A program made the translations under genes and the position numbers. Shown one piece after another: positions 42,726 through 51,803 of a DNA stretch of 64,000 nt. Position 1 is the stretch's first letter, and each line of letters opens with the position of its first letter. Under the pieces are notes generated by a model, which did no database searches, was not told the DNA's origin, and saw nothing but the letters and a program-made list of their open reading frames with translations. The stretch comes from Capnocytophaga sputigena (GTDB taxonomy: Bacteria > Bacteroidota > Bacteroidia > Flavobacteriales > Flavobacteriaceae), in contig NZ_UAVP01000008.1 in NCBI RefSeq assembly GCF_900446695.1, positions 62,001-126,000 of the forward strand, written 5' to 3'.

Positions 42726-44846
42726 TTAGTTGCCTTTGGCTTTTTTAATTACTTCGTCTGCAATGTTAGATGGAGCTTCGGCGTAGTGAGAGAACTCCAT
42801 TGTAGAAGTTGCACGACCAGATGAAAGGGTTCTAAGGGTAGTTACATAACCGAACATTTCGGATAGAGGCACGAATGCTTTTACTACTTTAGCACCATTA
42901 CGGTCGCTCATATCGTTTACTTGACCACGGCGGCGGTTCAAGTCGCCTACGATATCACCCATATTTTCTTCTGGAGTAATAACTTCCAATTTCATAATAG
43001 GCTCCATCAATACGGCTTTTGCGGCACGAGCAGCTTCTTTGTAACCTAATTTGGCAGCCAACTCGAATGACAATGAATCTGAATCGACAGGGTGGAATGA
43101 ACCATCAATAAGGGTAATTTTCATTGCGTCCATTTCGAATCCAGCTAAAGGTCCGTTTTTCATTGCTTCTTTGAAACCTTTTTCTACTGATGGTACATAT
43201 TCTTTAGGGATGTTACCACCTTTGATTTCGTTTACAAATTCGAGACCTACTTTACCTTCTTCGGCTGGTTCCATACGGAATACGATATCAGCAAACTTAC
43301 CACGACCACCTGTTTGTTTTTTGTAGACTTCGCGGTGATCTGCTTTACCAGTGATAGCCTCTTTGTATTCAACTTGAGGTTCACCTTGGTTTACTTCCAC
43401 TTTGAACTCACGTTTGAGACGATCGACAATGATATCCAAGTGTAACTCACCCATACCAGAGATGATAGTTTGACCAGAGGCTTGGTCGGTTTTTACTTGG
43501 AAGGTAGGGTCTTCTTCAGCAAGTTTAGCTAAAGCCATACCTAATTTATCAACGTCAGCTTTTGTTTTAGGTTCTACAGCGATACCGATTACTGGATCGG
43601 GGAATACCATACTTTCGAGAACGATAGGGTATTTTTCATCGCAAAGAGTATCACCTGTTTTGATATCTTTAAAACCTACAGCAGCGCCTATATCACCAGC
43701 TTCGATGTATTCGATAGGATTTTGTTTATTAGCGTGCATTTGGTAGATACGAGAGATACGTTCTTTGCTGTTTGAACGGGTGTTCAATACGTAAGAACCT
43801 GCATCGAGGTGACCAGAATAAGCACGGAAGAATGCTAAACGACCTACATAAGGGTCAGTTGCGATTTTGAATGCCAAGGCTGAGAAAGGAGCATCAACAG
43901 CTGGTTTGCGGAGTGCTACTTCACCGGTATCGGGGTTAGTACCTTCGATAGCTTCTTTATCAAGTGGTGAAGGCAAGTAACGGCAAACAGCGTCGAGCAT
44001 AAATTGTACTCCTTTGTTTTTGAATGATGAACCACATACCATAGGGATGATAGCCATATCCATTACGGCAGCGCGCAATGCTTTGTGGATTTCTTCCTCG
44101 GTGATAGAATGTTCATCTTCCATAAATTTTTCAAGAAGACCTTCGTCATAACCAGCTACTTCTTCGATCAATTGGGCACGGTATTTGGCTACATCTTCTT
44201 TCATATCTGCAGGGATTTCAACAACGTCGAAAGTAGAACCTGAGTTTTCTTCGTGCCATACGATGGCGCGGTTTTTAATCAAATCTACAACACCTTTGAA
44301 ATCAGCTTCGTCACCGATAGGCAATACGATAGGCACAGCGTTAGATTTGAGCATATCTTTTACTTGGTTGCAAACATTGAGGAAGTTAGCACCTTGACGG
44401 TCCATTTTATTAACGAAGCCTATACGAGGTACTTTGTAGTTATCAGCCAAGCGCCAGTTAGTTTCAGATTGAGGTTCCACACCGTCTACGGCAGAGAAGA
44501 GGAATACTAATCCGTCGAGCACACGGAGAGAGCGGTTTACCTCAACGGTAAAATCCACGTGACCGGGAGTATCGATAATATTGAAGTGATACTCTTTAGC
44601 ATCGGCAGTAGGTTTACCATTTTCGGTAGGGAAGTTCCATTTACAAGTGGTTGCAGCAGATTGGATAGTGATACCGCGTTCAGCTTCTTGTTCCATCCAG
44701 TCCATAGTAGATGCACCATCGTGAACTTCACCGATTTTGTGAGTTTTACCGGTATAGAAAAGTATACGTTCGGTAGTGGTGGTTTTACCAGCATCGATGT
44801 GAGCGGCAATACCTATGTTTCTTGTATATTTTAAATCTCTACTCAT
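42726..44846 (-). CDS. fusA: Elongation factor G
   Basis: A 706-residue translational GTPase that drives translocation. G1 [13 protein letters not shown] (about 15-27), the switch [14 protein letters not shown] and NKMDRQGA are intact; domains II-V follow, with the conserved [14 protein letters not shown] and domain [16 protein letters not shown]. The length and motifs are those of a standard EF-G. 8 bp after rpsG. Confidence 0.98.
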   Translation of the reverse strand: MSRDLKYTRNIGIAAHIDAGKTTTTERILFYTGKTHKIGEVHDGASTMDWMEQEAERGITIQSAATTCKWNFPTENGKPTADAKEYHFNIIDTPGHVDFTVEVNRSLRVLDGLVFLFSAVDGVEPQSETNWRLADNYKVPRIGFVNKMDRQGANFLNVCNQVKDMLKSNAVPIVLPIGDEADFKGVVDLIKNRAIVWHEENSGSTFDVVEIPADMKEDVAKYRAQLIEEVAGYDEGLLEKFMEDEHSITEEEIHKALRAAVMDMAIIPMVCGSSFKNKGVQFMLDAVCRYLPSPLDKEAIEGTNPDTGEVALRKPAVDAPFSALAFKIATDPYVGRLAFFRAYSGHLDAGSYVLNTRSNSKERISRIYQMHANKQNPIEYIEAGDIGAAVGFKDIKTGDTLCDEKYPIVLESMVFPDPVIGIAVEPKTKADVDKLGMALAKLAEEDPTFQVKTDQASGQTIISGMGELHLDIIVDRLKREFKVEVNQGEPQVEYKEAITGKADHREVYKKQTGGRGKFADIVFRMEPAEEGKVGLEFVNEIKGGNIPKEYVPSVEKGFKEAMKNGPLAGFEMDAMKITLIDGSFHPVDSDSLSFELAAKLGYKEAARAAKAVLMEPIMKLEVITPEENMGDIVGDLNRRRGQVNDMSDRNGAKVVKAFVPLSEMFGYVTTLRTLSSGRATSTMEFSHYAEAPSNIADEVIKKAKGN

Positions 44847-44854
44847 CGTGTTAA

Positions 44855-45331
44855 TTAAAATCTAAAGTGTGAGAATGCTTTGTTAGCTTCAGCCATACGG
44901 TGCGTATCCATTTTTTTCTTCACGGCAGCACCTTCTTCTTTAGAGGCAGCAATAATTTCGGCAGCCAATTTCTGAGCCATAGATTTCTCGTTACGTTTAC
45001 GAGCGTACCCGATGAGCCATTTCATAGCCATAGAGACTTTACGGTCTGGGCGAATTTGCATAGGGATTTGGAAGGTAGCACCCCCTACACGGCGAGAGCG
45101 AACTTCTACGTGAGGCATTACGTTGCTAAGAGCGTCTTTCCAAACTTCTAATGCCGACTTTTCGTCGTTATTTTTCTTTTGTTCTACGATATCAATAGCG
45201 TCGTAGAATACTTTAAAAGCCACTGATTTTTTACCGTCCCACATAAGGTTATTCACGAAGCGCGTAACCAATTGGTCGTTGAACTTAGGATCCGGTAAAA
45301 GGGGGCGTTTTTTAGCCTGTCTTTTTCTCAT
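44855..45331 (-). CDS. rpsG: 30S ribosomal protein uS7
   Basis: 158 residues. [47 protein letters not shown] and [21 protein letters not shown] are diagnostic. It nucleates assembly of the small-subunit head. 32 bp after rpsL. Confidence 0.98.
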   Translation of the reverse strand: MRKRQAKKRPLLPDPKFNDQLVTRFVNNLMWDGKKSVAFKVFYDAIDIVEQKKNNDEKSALEVWKDALSNVMPHVEVRSRRVGGATFQIPMQIRPDRKVSMAMKWLIGYARKRNEKSMAQKLAAEIIAASKEEGAAVKKKMDTHRMAEANKAFSHFRF

Positions 45332-45363
45332 TTCTTTTCAGTTAAAAGATTTTGTGTGTTAAA

Positions 45364-45777
45364 TTACTTTTTCTTACCTTTAGCTGGTGCGGCAGCGGCT
45401 TGTCCTGGTTTAGGGCGTTTAGCACCGTATTTAGAGCGACGTTGCGTTCTACCGGCAACACCGGCAGTATCAAGTGCACCACGCACGATGTGATATCTAA
45501 CACCTGGTAAATCTTTTACCCTTCCGCCTCGTACCAATACTATCGAGTGCTCTTGGAGGTTGTGACCTTCACCTGGGATGTAAGCGTTCACCTCATTGCC
45601 ATTAGTTAAACGAACACGAGCTACTTTACGCATAGCAGAGTTCGGTTTTTTAGGCGTAGTGGTGTACACACGTGTACATACACCGCGGCGTTGTGGGCAC
45701 GAATCCAAAGCAACCGATTTACTCTTCTTGGTAATTCTGGTTCTTCCTTTTCGTACTAATTGTGAAATTGTTGGCAT
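45364..45777 (-). CDS. rpsL: 30S ribosomal protein uS12
   Basis: 137 residues, first gene of the cluster. [31 protein letters not shown] and [17 protein letters not shown] hold the Lys residues (in PKKPNS and RVKDLP) whose mutation gives streptomycin resistance; both appear wild type. A short Ala/Lys C-terminal extension follows. A strong promoter lies about 70 bp upstream. Confidence 0.98.
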   Translation of the reverse strand: MPTISQLVRKGRTRITKKSKSVALDSCPQRRGVCTRVYTTTPKKPNSAMRKVARVRLTNGNEVNAYIPGEGHNLQEHSIVLVRGGRVKDLPGVRYHIVRGALDTAGVAGRTQRRSKYGAKRPKPGQAAAAPAKGKKK

Positions 45778-45846
45778 AATTTACAATACTATATATTTGT
45801 TTATTTGTTTACTTGAGTTTTAGGCTTTAATTATCCAAAGCGGGTG

Positions 45847-45877
45847 CAAAAGTACAATTATTTTTTAAAACTGCAAA
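45847..45877 (-). promoter_or_regulatory. Promoter of the ribosomal cluster
   Basis: The minus strand has TTTG (complement of 45874-45877), 19 bp, TACTTTTG (complement of 45847-45854), then CACCC. Placed to transcribe rpsL and all following genes. Confidence 0.85.
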
Positions 45878-45888
45878 ACTATCTGAAA

Positions 45889-45932
45889 GATAAGAGGTAA
45901 GAAGGAGTTAGGGGTTAGGGGTTAGGGGTTAG
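45889..45932. repeat. RGATAAGAGG and TTAGGGG heptamer array
   Basis: GATAAGAGGTAAGAAGG (45889-45905), then TTAGGGG three times in exact register (45908-45928) plus TTAG. It lies immediately upstream of the rpsL promoter. Confidence 0.8.
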
Positions 45933-45951
45933 ACGTAGTAATTACTTATTA

Positions 45952-45970
45952 TATATTGATTATCAATATA
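45952..45970. repeat. 19-bp AT palindrome
   Basis: TATATTGAT (45952-45960) and ATCAATATA (45962-45970) are exact complements around one T. Confidence 0.6.
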
Positions 45971-46061
45971 TTACATATTCAATTTTTGTAGAAGTAATTA
46001 TATTATAAGGAGTTATATGTTTTTAATTTTGTTACAAATATCACAAAAAAGTTGTTTTTTT

Positions 46062-46092
46062 AGATAAGAGATAAGAGGTAAGAGGTAAGAAA
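46062..46092. repeat. Four AGATAAGAG/GTAAGAG-type units
   Basis: Imperfect tandem units AGATAAG, AGATAAG, AGGTAAG, AGGTAAG, then AAAG. The same family as 1594-1613 (inverted) and 45889-45905. Confidence 0.7.
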
Positions 46093-46138
46093 GCGTAAGG
46101 TGTTTAAAATGTTTTGTTTGTAGGAAGGACGTTTGCAG

Positions 46139-46297
46139 CACATACTCAGCTATCGCTGACTTTCCTACATAACATACTACAAAAGTAATTGATTATCAAA
46201 ACTCCACAAATTTTTATTGATGGTGAATTATCAGGAGATTTGGATTTAAATGCCTACCCCCGTTCCCTCACATACTCCGCTCTCGCGGACTTTCCGA
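46139..46297 (+). repeat. Two copies of a covarying hairpin repeat
   Basis: CACATACTC-AGC-TATC-GCT-GACTTTCC (46139-46165) and CACATACTC-CGC-TCTC-GCG-GACTTTCC (46269-46295) differ in the stem by compensating bases (TCAGC/GCTGA and TCCGC/GCGGA). The first copy is enclosed by TGTAGGAA...TTTCCTACA. The second is enclosed by CCCCCGTTCCCTC...GAGAGGAAGGGGG (46256-46309), which links it to the REP-like element at 21146. Confidence 0.75.
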
Positions 46298-46443
46298 GAG
46301 GAAGGGGGCAATCCGCAAAAGTAACTTTTTTAATGAGAAAACTTCTAATATTTTCTACTATTGTGGAGTTTATTTCTGTAATTTATCAAAAAAAAATAAA
46401 CCTATTATTTTAAATGCTAATAGCATTGTGAATTACGAATCTA

Positions 46444-46475
46444 TTTGTTTTTGTTATTAGAAAGTATTACCTTTG
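46444..46475 (+). promoter_or_regulatory. Promoter of the 383-residue gene
   Basis: TTTG at 46444-46447, 20 bp, TACCTTTG at 46468-46475, then C. 40 bp before the ATG at 46516. The 738-bp region between rpsL and this gene otherwise holds only the repeats listed. Confidence 0.75.
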
Positions 46476-46515
46476 CTTTTATTTCTTTATTATTACCCTA
46501 AATACAGATAAACAA

Positions 46516-47667
46516 ATGCCAAAAACTTACGGAAAATTTACACTGTCTCTCACAGGAAAGGACAGTCACAAGGTGAATATTACGCCAGGACAAGGACGCT
46601 TTACTATAGCCCCTAAGACCTCGGGAGAGAAAGCAGATGCTTATGTAGATGCTGACACCCCTATACAATGGGAAGTTTTCAACGATTTTAAAGTGCCTGC
46701 AGGAGGCAACTGGCCTCGTGTGATGGACTATATGGGGAATGACACCCGCTTTATAAAATGGACTGAGCAGCGCGAAATGGAGAGCTTTGACTGGACTCTA
46801 ATGGCTCCTGCAACAGTAGATTTCTCTAAAGCAAAGATTGAATATTTATCGGTAGACAATAATGATTATCCTCTTCATATTAAGCTCGGTAACAAGTGGC
46901 TGAAGGGGCTTAGTTTGGAAGGAAATCCGCATAAGATAACGCTTGAAGTGGTAGTTCCTTTGAAGAGTATCTCGTTTGATATCAGTACTGAAAAGAAGAA
47001 TAATACCCCTGTGTTCTTGCCTAAATTTGAAGCGCTAAAAGACATTACTACTATCAATATAGATACACCGGTAGGGGGACAACCCTTTGACTGCAGTAGC
47101 TTGTTGCAGTTCAAAAAACTCAAGACTGTGAGATTGAATGGAAATATGTGTAATATGGAGGCTTTGGGTAAATTAAACCTTAGCGGTATTGAGGTGCGTT
47201 ATTGCCCTGATATGACTGGATTACCCCCTTTGAGTACTTGGGCAGACTTCAGCTATTGTATTTTCTGGAATGTGGAAGAGGTAAGAGGTAAGGTACTGAG
47301 AAAAGAACTGAAAGAATTGGAGAAAACGCGAGGGTTGGGTGAATATGCTTCAGTCTCTAACTTGCACCCTAAGAGTTGGTTTGCTACAGAGTTCAACATT
47401 CCTTTTGCTTCGTGGGAAGGCAAGAATGGTAGAGAGGCAATGAAAGCCTATAAGGAAACCCTAAAAGCAGTAAAAAAAGCTAAAGACGAAAAAGAAGTTA
47501 GAAGCTTATTAGAGGGGCTTATCGCTGTTATCAATGGGTTGCCCAATATAGAAACCACTGAGCGAGAGGACACCTACGAAGCTGTATGTCAGCTAGCAGA
47601 AGTAGCACCTTTTGCTATTGAGGAAGAGAAAATAACGCAGTGGTTTGACAAGGCGAGAGAATTTTAA
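46516..47667 (+). CDS. Hypothetical protein with LRR-like middle region
   Basis: 383 residues, cytosolic, no signal peptide. The N-terminal part is beta-rich. About 150-240 shows short leucine-rich-like strands (LKGLSLEGNPHKITLEVVVPLKSISFDIS; LKTVRLNGNMCNMEALGKLNLSGIEVRYC). A helical C-terminus (KAYKETLKAVKKAKDEKEVRSLLEGLIAVINGLP) follows. No family named. In architecture it recalls STM4015-like LRR proteins near immunity genes. Confidence 0.6.
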   Translation: MPKTYGKFTLSLTGKDSHKVNITPGQGRFTIAPKTSGEKADAYVDADTPIQWEVFNDFKVPAGGNWPRVMDYMGNDTRFIKWTEQREMESFDWTLMAPATVDFSKAKIEYLSVDNNDYPLHIKLGNKWLKGLSLEGNPHKITLEVVVPLKSISFDISTEKKNNTPVFLPKFEALKDITTINIDTPVGGQPFDCSSLLQFKKLKTVRLNGNMCNMEALGKLNLSGIEVRYCPDMTGLPPLSTWADFSYCIFWNVEEVRGKVLRKELKELEKTRGLGEYASVSNLHPKSWFATEFNIPFASWEGKNGREAMKAYKETLKAVKKAKDEKEVRSLLEGLIAVINGLPNIETTEREDTYEAVCQLAEVAPFAIEEEKITQWFDKAREF

Positions 47668-47674
47668 TTAACCA

Positions 47675-47881
47675 TTGAGAATTAGTATTCCTTCTTTTGT
47701 AAAGGAAAGACGTAAGCAGTTACGCCTTACGCAGCCTGAGTTGGCAATGCGAGCGGGAGTTGGGTTGCGCTTTGTACGCGAACTGGAGCAGGGTAAAAAA
47801 ACCTTGCGTTTGGATAAAGTAAATCAAGTATTGGCTCTCTTTGGTGCCGAAGTAGGGGTCGTAAGTATTATTGAAGAATGA
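47675..47881 (+). CDS. HipB-like XRE-family regulator
   Basis: 68 residues with a Cro/C1-type helix-turn-helix: RRKQLRLTQPELAMRAGVGLRFVRELEQGKKTLRLDKVNQVLALFG. This is the HipB-type pattern; the 'VGLRFVRELEQG' recognition helix is typical of antitoxins paired with HipA kinases. The start is a TTG at 47675, since no ATG is in frame. Its stop overlaps an ATG (ATGA at 47878-47881) as in hipBA operons, but the hipA frame closes after 14 codons. So it is an orphan antitoxin or a remnant. Confidence 0.75.
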   Translation: MRISIPSFVKERRKQLRLTQPELAMRAGVGLRFVRELEQGKKTLRLDKVNQVLALFGAEVGVVSIIEE

Positions 47882-47922
47882 AACAAGTAGTAAGCATTAC
47901 CTACTTGGCGACAGTGGATTGA
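47878..47922 (+). pseudogene. Remnant of a hipA start
   Basis: ATG at 47878 overlaps the hipB-like stop and opens MKQVVSITYLATVD before TGA at 47920-47922. No HipA kinase sequence follows in any frame before the gene at 47993. The overlap geometry is that of hipBA; the identity of this peptide with HipA is inferred from position, not from similarity. Confidence 0.4.
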
Positions 47923-47992
47923 GCGTAGTTTTCTTTCTGATTTTCAATACAATATTATTACTCATTTTTTAACATTTTTGAATAACTTCATC

Positions 47993-48652
47993 ATGAATAC
48001 AACATTATTTTTAGTAGCCCTTAGTGGTATTTGTTGGACAGTGGTCTATGTAGATGCTATCCGAATAGGTTTTAGAAATAAAACTTATGCTATTCCTTTT
48101 TGGGCATTAGCTTTAAACTTTGCTTGGGAATTGCTTTGCACTATAATTGGTTATCAAGAAATTGGAATCAATGACCAAATGATTGCTAATATTGTATGGT
48201 TATTTTGTGATGCCTTTATACTCATTACTTATTTCAAATATGGAAAATTATACTACCCTATAGTTGTCCAAAAATACTTTTATTTGAATGGAATCGTGAT
48301 ATTGTTTATTTCATTTGTAGTACAATATGCCTTTATCAGAGAATTTGGTTTAATAATGGGAAGTAGTTATTCTGCCTTTTTACAAAATCTATTAATGTCT
48401 ATACTATTTATTGGTTGGGCATTAGACAATAATAGAATTTCTTCCCAGTCTATACTTATAGGTATATCTAAATGTATAGGTACATTAGCTCCCACTATAT
48501 TATTTGGAATGATAGGCAGTGAACGTCTTGGAGGAGCTAATACCTTTTTATTATACATAGGATTGATAATTTTTGTGTTAGATATAGTGTATATTACTTG
48601 TATATTACTTATAAAAAGGAATACAAAATCCCGTACAATTGAAACCTATTAA
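47993..48652 (+). CDS. Seven-helix membrane protein resembling transmembrane terpene cyclases
   Basis: 219 residues from the ATG at 47993 (a TTG lies at 47978), almost entirely membrane helices. LALNFAWELLCTIIGYQE (about 36-53) and NIVWLFCDAFILITYFKYGK (about 64-83) place an acidic residue in each of two helices, Glu in NFAWEL and Asp in FCDAFI. This is the pattern seen in the Pyr4/PaxB transmembrane terpene cyclase family, which protonates and cyclises meroterpenoid precursors. No prenyltransferase is nearby, so a biosynthetic role is unproven. Family assignment is from motif pattern. Confidence 0.6.
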   Translation: MNTTLFLVALSGICWTVVYVDAIRIGFRNKTYAIPFWALALNFAWELLCTIIGYQEIGINDQMIANIVWLFCDAFILITYFKYGKLYYPIVVQKYFYLNGIVILFISFVVQYAFIREFGLIMGSSYSAFLQNLLMSILFIGWALDNNRISSQSILIGISKCIGTLAPTILFGMIGSERLGGANTFLLYIGLIIFVLDIVYITCILLIKRNTKSRTIETY

Positions 48653-48665
48653 AATCTTTCTTAAT

Positions 48666-49163
48666 ATGTCATATAACTTTAGCGAACTCGACACCCTTAC
48701 TGATCGCCTTATAGATGAGGAAATAGGAACGTATGACCTGCCTTATTATATAGAACCACTACTTGAAGGTGCTACTCTTATAGATCTGCTCAAAGCTTAT
48801 TTAAATGATGCCATTACCCATAAAAATGCCAGCCGTATAGAGTGTGCTATCATTCTTGCAGGAGCATTGGGTGAGGATAAAAAGCTGTTGTCACAATACG
48901 AAAAGTTGCTTTTGGAAGATTGGCATCACAGTCACGAAGATCTTGTGGATATCATTGAATCTTATGGTAATACCTCGAACGTTGCTACTTTACAGAAGGC
49001 TTTCAACCTCTACCTGCCTTATATGGCGTATAACCATCATTATTCTTTTCACCGCAAGCTACTCTACGCCATCTTAAAGTTAGCCCCTCAGCAATTTGTC
49101 CAAATACGCAAGGCTGTACAAGGCAAACTTTGTGCTACATTGAAAAAGGAATCGTTTAAATGA
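48666..49163 (+). CDS. Hypothetical helical protein (immunity-like)
   Basis: 165 residues from the ATG at 48666; a TTG at 48639 lies inside the previous gene. All-helical: LIDLLKAYLNDAITHKNASRIECAIILAGALGEDKKLL, then RKLLYAILKLAPQQF. It resembles small HEAT-like immunity proteins. Its stop overlaps the next start as ATGA, so it is coupled to the lipoprotein gene. Confidence 0.55.
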   Translation: MSYNFSELDTLTDRLIDEEIGTYDLPYYIEPLLEGATLIDLLKAYLNDAITHKNASRIECAIILAGALGEDKKLLSQYEKLLLEDWHHSHEDLVDIIESYGNTSNVATLQKAFNLYLPYMAYNHHYSFHRKLLYAILKLAPQQFVQIRKAVQGKLCATLKKESFK

Positions 49164-50365
49164 TAATTAAAATGATTAGAAAAATAATTTATCTTTTCTT
49201 CCTTATAGGAGTACTTGTCTCTTGTGATTTTATTAATAATCAAAGTAATAACAATCAAAACAAACAAGAGGAAGAATTAGATTGTGAAGGGATTATTTCA
49301 AAAATCGTACAATCGAGCTCTTTAGATTGGAAACATTACCCCAAAGCTTTCACAAGAATAGATCGCATTTCGGGAGATAGTATATTTATCAAAGTGTTTT
49401 TTGATATGGATATTACTGATGAGAATGAACCTAATACCAAACAAGTGGTTGAAAACACCATTGCTTGGTTATTGCTTTGTGTGAAGGAAAAAAAACTGTA
49501 CAATATAACTTACGATATAGAAAATCCTATTATTCTAAGTTTCGACAAAAATTTACTTACTGCGGATAAGATTGAAAAAATATGTAAAGAGAGTAATGAA
49601 AACAAAATTATATCGGAATCTGAAAGTAGTAACCATACCAAGATAAAGAAGAATTTAGTGGATAAAAGATATGAGGGGAAATGGGAATGTTTTAAATACA
49701 TTAAAGATGCTGGAAATGACAATGAAAAATTTAGTGAGAACTATGCTAAGCAATTTTCTCATTTTGCCCAATTTTCACTCAAAAAAGACTCTTTAATACT
49801 TTCTAACCAATGTGCTAAACACTTTTTTCAGTATAAATACCCCACAAAATTAAAAAAGGATAATGAGGAGGATAGTTACATAATATTTTTAAAACCTAAA
49901 CAAGATAGTATTAGTATTATCAAAGGGATTGATGATGATTTGCAGTGTGATAATATTTTTAATACATTGTGTCTCAATGACAGTACTATTATTTTCCGTG
50001 ACCGAGGCTATTTCTTCTATTTTAAAAAGAAATACAAAGATGATTCTGCAAGTAAAAACTTTCATATAGAAGGAATTCCTGGTGATGATAGAAATTATTG
50101 GAAAGTAGAAAAAGAATATAATTTTAGCAACCTCCAAGAGGCATACAATTGCTTTTTAACTGATTTTCCTTATGCTTCAGAAAACTTATTGAATAAAATA
50201 CCTCTAAAAAGTTTCTATGATAATAAACACTATATAAGTTACACAATACAGAAAAACAGTGTTATTATAGAAAAAGAAGTGCCCTCAGGAATTGTTTCAA
50301 TCAGCTTAAAAAAGAAGAATAACGTATGTGTTTTGTCTTATGAAATAAAGTATCCGGAGGAGTAA
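49160..50365 (+). CDS. Hypothetical lipoprotein
   Basis: 401 residues. The signal peptide ends with LVSC, Cys22 being the predicted lipidation site, followed by an Asn/Gln-rich linker (FINNQSNNNQNKQEEE). The mature protein is lysine- and aspartate-rich with no recognised domain. Two short aromatic motifs (YEGKWECFKYIKDA at about 175; DRGYFFYFKKKY at about 280) may mark beta domains. It is the exported partner of the preceding helical cytosolic gene. Confidence 0.65.
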   Translation: MIIKMIRKIIYLFFLIGVLVSCDFINNQSNNNQNKQEEELDCEGIISKIVQSSSLDWKHYPKAFTRIDRISGDSIFIKVFFDMDITDENEPNTKQVVENTIAWLLLCVKEKKLYNITYDIENPIILSFDKNLLTADKIEKICKESNENKIISESESSNHTKIKKNLVDKRYEGKWECFKYIKDAGNDNEKFSENYAKQFSHFAQFSLKKDSLILSNQCAKHFFQYKYPTKLKKDNEEDSYIIFLKPKQDSISIIKGIDDDLQCDNIFNTLCLNDSTIIFRDRGYFFYFKKKYKDDSASKNFHIEGIPGDDRNYWKVEKEYNFSNLQEAYNCFLTDFPYASENLLNKIPLKSFYDNKHYISYTIQKNSVIIEKEVPSGIVSISLKKKNNVCVLSYEIKYPEE

Positions 50366-50384
50366 TAAAATATGAAGAACAACA

Positions 50385-50957
50385 ATGATACATAACTTAT
50401 TTCAAAACATCTACAAACACCCTCTGATAGGGGCGCAAGAACTGCAACAGATACAAAAAGCCCATCAGCCTATTGCTTTTCGCAAAGGCGATTTTATTTT
50501 GCGAAAAGACGAAATAGCTCGTGGTTATCTCATTTTACAGATAGGAGTTGCTCGCGCCTTTGTGTATGACTATGAAGGGAATGATATCACTACCGACTTC
50601 TTTTGTGAAGGTGAAATTATCGTGCAAGAACTTTCTCTTTTTAAGCATTTACCTTCTGCCGAAAATATCCAAGCCCTTACCGATTGTGAGGGCTGGCATA
50701 TCGATTATGAGGATTTTCAAGAACTCTATCACAGTTTGAAAGGATATTCCGAATGGGGGCGACTCTTTATGACAGAGAAATTGTTTGAGGCAAAGAAACG
50801 TTCTCTTGAAATGATTACACTCCCTGCCAAAGAGCGCTATATGCAGTTTATTAAGGAAAAACCCAGTGCTATAAAGCACGCTCCCTTAAAACATATAGCC
50901 ACTTATTTAGGCATCACAGATACTTCGCTAAGCAGAATACGAAAGGAGGTTTGTTGA
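50385..50957 (+). CDS. Crp/Fnr-family transcription regulator
   Basis: 190 residues. The cNMP-binding-type beta barrel covers about 25-110 (FRKGDFILRKDEIARGYLILQIGVARAFV, TTDFFCEGEIIVQELSLF); the phosphate-binding cassette residues of Crp are not kept, so cAMP binding is unlikely. The C-terminal helix-turn-helix reads KHIATYLGITDTSLSRIRKEV. This is the Bacteroidota subgroup typically controlling small stress or transport genes. Target unknown. Confidence 0.9.
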   Translation: MIHNLFQNIYKHPLIGAQELQQIQKAHQPIAFRKGDFILRKDEIARGYLILQIGVARAFVYDYEGNDITTDFFCEGEIIVQELSLFKHLPSAENIQALTDCEGWHIDYEDFQELYHSLKGYSEWGRLFMTEKLFEAKKRSLEMITLPAKERYMQFIKEKPSAIKHAPLKHIATYLGITDTSLSRIRKEVC

Positions 50958-51030
50958 GAAAATCTTGTCGTTTTAAAAATTACCAGTAGAGGCTTTCCGC
51001 TAATTTTGTACCCTGATTGAATTATAAAAA

Positions 51031-51774
51031 ATGAAATACAGAGAAATAAAACCCATTGGGTTCTTGACGAACTTTATTCAAAGTTTTTGGGAATATGAAA
51101 CCTTTAGTACAGAATTTGAACATACGATTATTCCAGATGGATACTTCGACCTTATTGTAGAATTTGAAAACAATTCATTTAAACAAATAAAACTAACTGG
51201 GGTTTGGATAATGCCTATTAATGTAGTGATACCGAAATCAACTAAACTTTTTGGCATTCGGTTCAAACTTTTGGCAGCTGAATATATATTTCAGCGAGAA
51301 ATAAAATCTATTCTGAACACAAACATAATTTTACACGATACATTCTGGAACATATCAAGTTATCAAACCAATGACTTTGAAATATTTGTTTCAGAAATCT
51401 CGAATTATTTGGAAAATTCAATCAAACATTTTAAGGAAATAGACAACAGAAAACTCAAACTTTTTGAATTAGTTTACCAAAGGCAAAATTTATCTGTTGA
51501 AGAACTTTCAAAAAGTGTGTTTTGGAGCAGCCGACAGATAAATCGGTATTTTAATCAGATGTTTGGGTTTTCATTGAAGCTATTTTTAAACATTGTTCGC
51601 TGTAATGCTTCATATAAAGACATCTCGAAAGGAATTCTTTATCCAAGTGAAAACTATTTTGACCAAGCTCATTTCATTAAAGAAATAAAAAAATATACGG
51701 AAAAAACACCGAGAGAGTTGTCAAAAAACGAGAATGTCCGATTTTTACAATTAGCAACCAAGCGCAACGAGTAA
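51031..51774 (+). CDS. AraC-family transcription regulator
   Basis: 247 residues. An N-terminal domain (PIGFLTNFIQSFWEYE, IPDGYFDLIVEF) of the DUF6597 type is followed by an AraC DNA-binding domain with two helix-turn-helix units (LSVEELSKSVFWSSRQINRYFNQMFGFSLKLF; YFDQAHFIKEIKKYTEKTPRE). A TAATTTTG -7 box lies at 51001-51008. It probably controls the small downstream genes 51804-52583, starting 30 bp away. Confidence 0.9.
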   Translation: MKYREIKPIGFLTNFIQSFWEYETFSTEFEHTIIPDGYFDLIVEFENNSFKQIKLTGVWIMPINVVIPKSTKLFGIRFKLLAAEYIFQREIKSILNTNIILHDTFWNISSYQTNDFEIFVSEISNYLENSIKHFKEIDNRKLKLFELVYQRQNLSVEELSKSVFWSSRQINRYFNQMFGFSLKLFLNIVRCNASYKDISKGILYPSENYFDQAHFIKEIKKYTEKTPRELSKNENVRFLQLATKRNE

Positions 51775-51803
51775 TTTTGCATTTTAAATTTAAAAGATTT
51801 ATT

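Noticed and set aside
45908-45932. TTAGGGG units as a telomere or a CRISPR array
   Set aside because: Only three units, without spacers, in the middle of a bacterial chromosome next to the ribosomal cluster; no cas genes.
46189-46413. 74-codon open frame in the rpsL upstream spacer
   Set aside because: It starts at a TTG in the repeat spacer and runs through the GC-rich hairpin repeat at 46256-46309, which is structural sequence and not coding.
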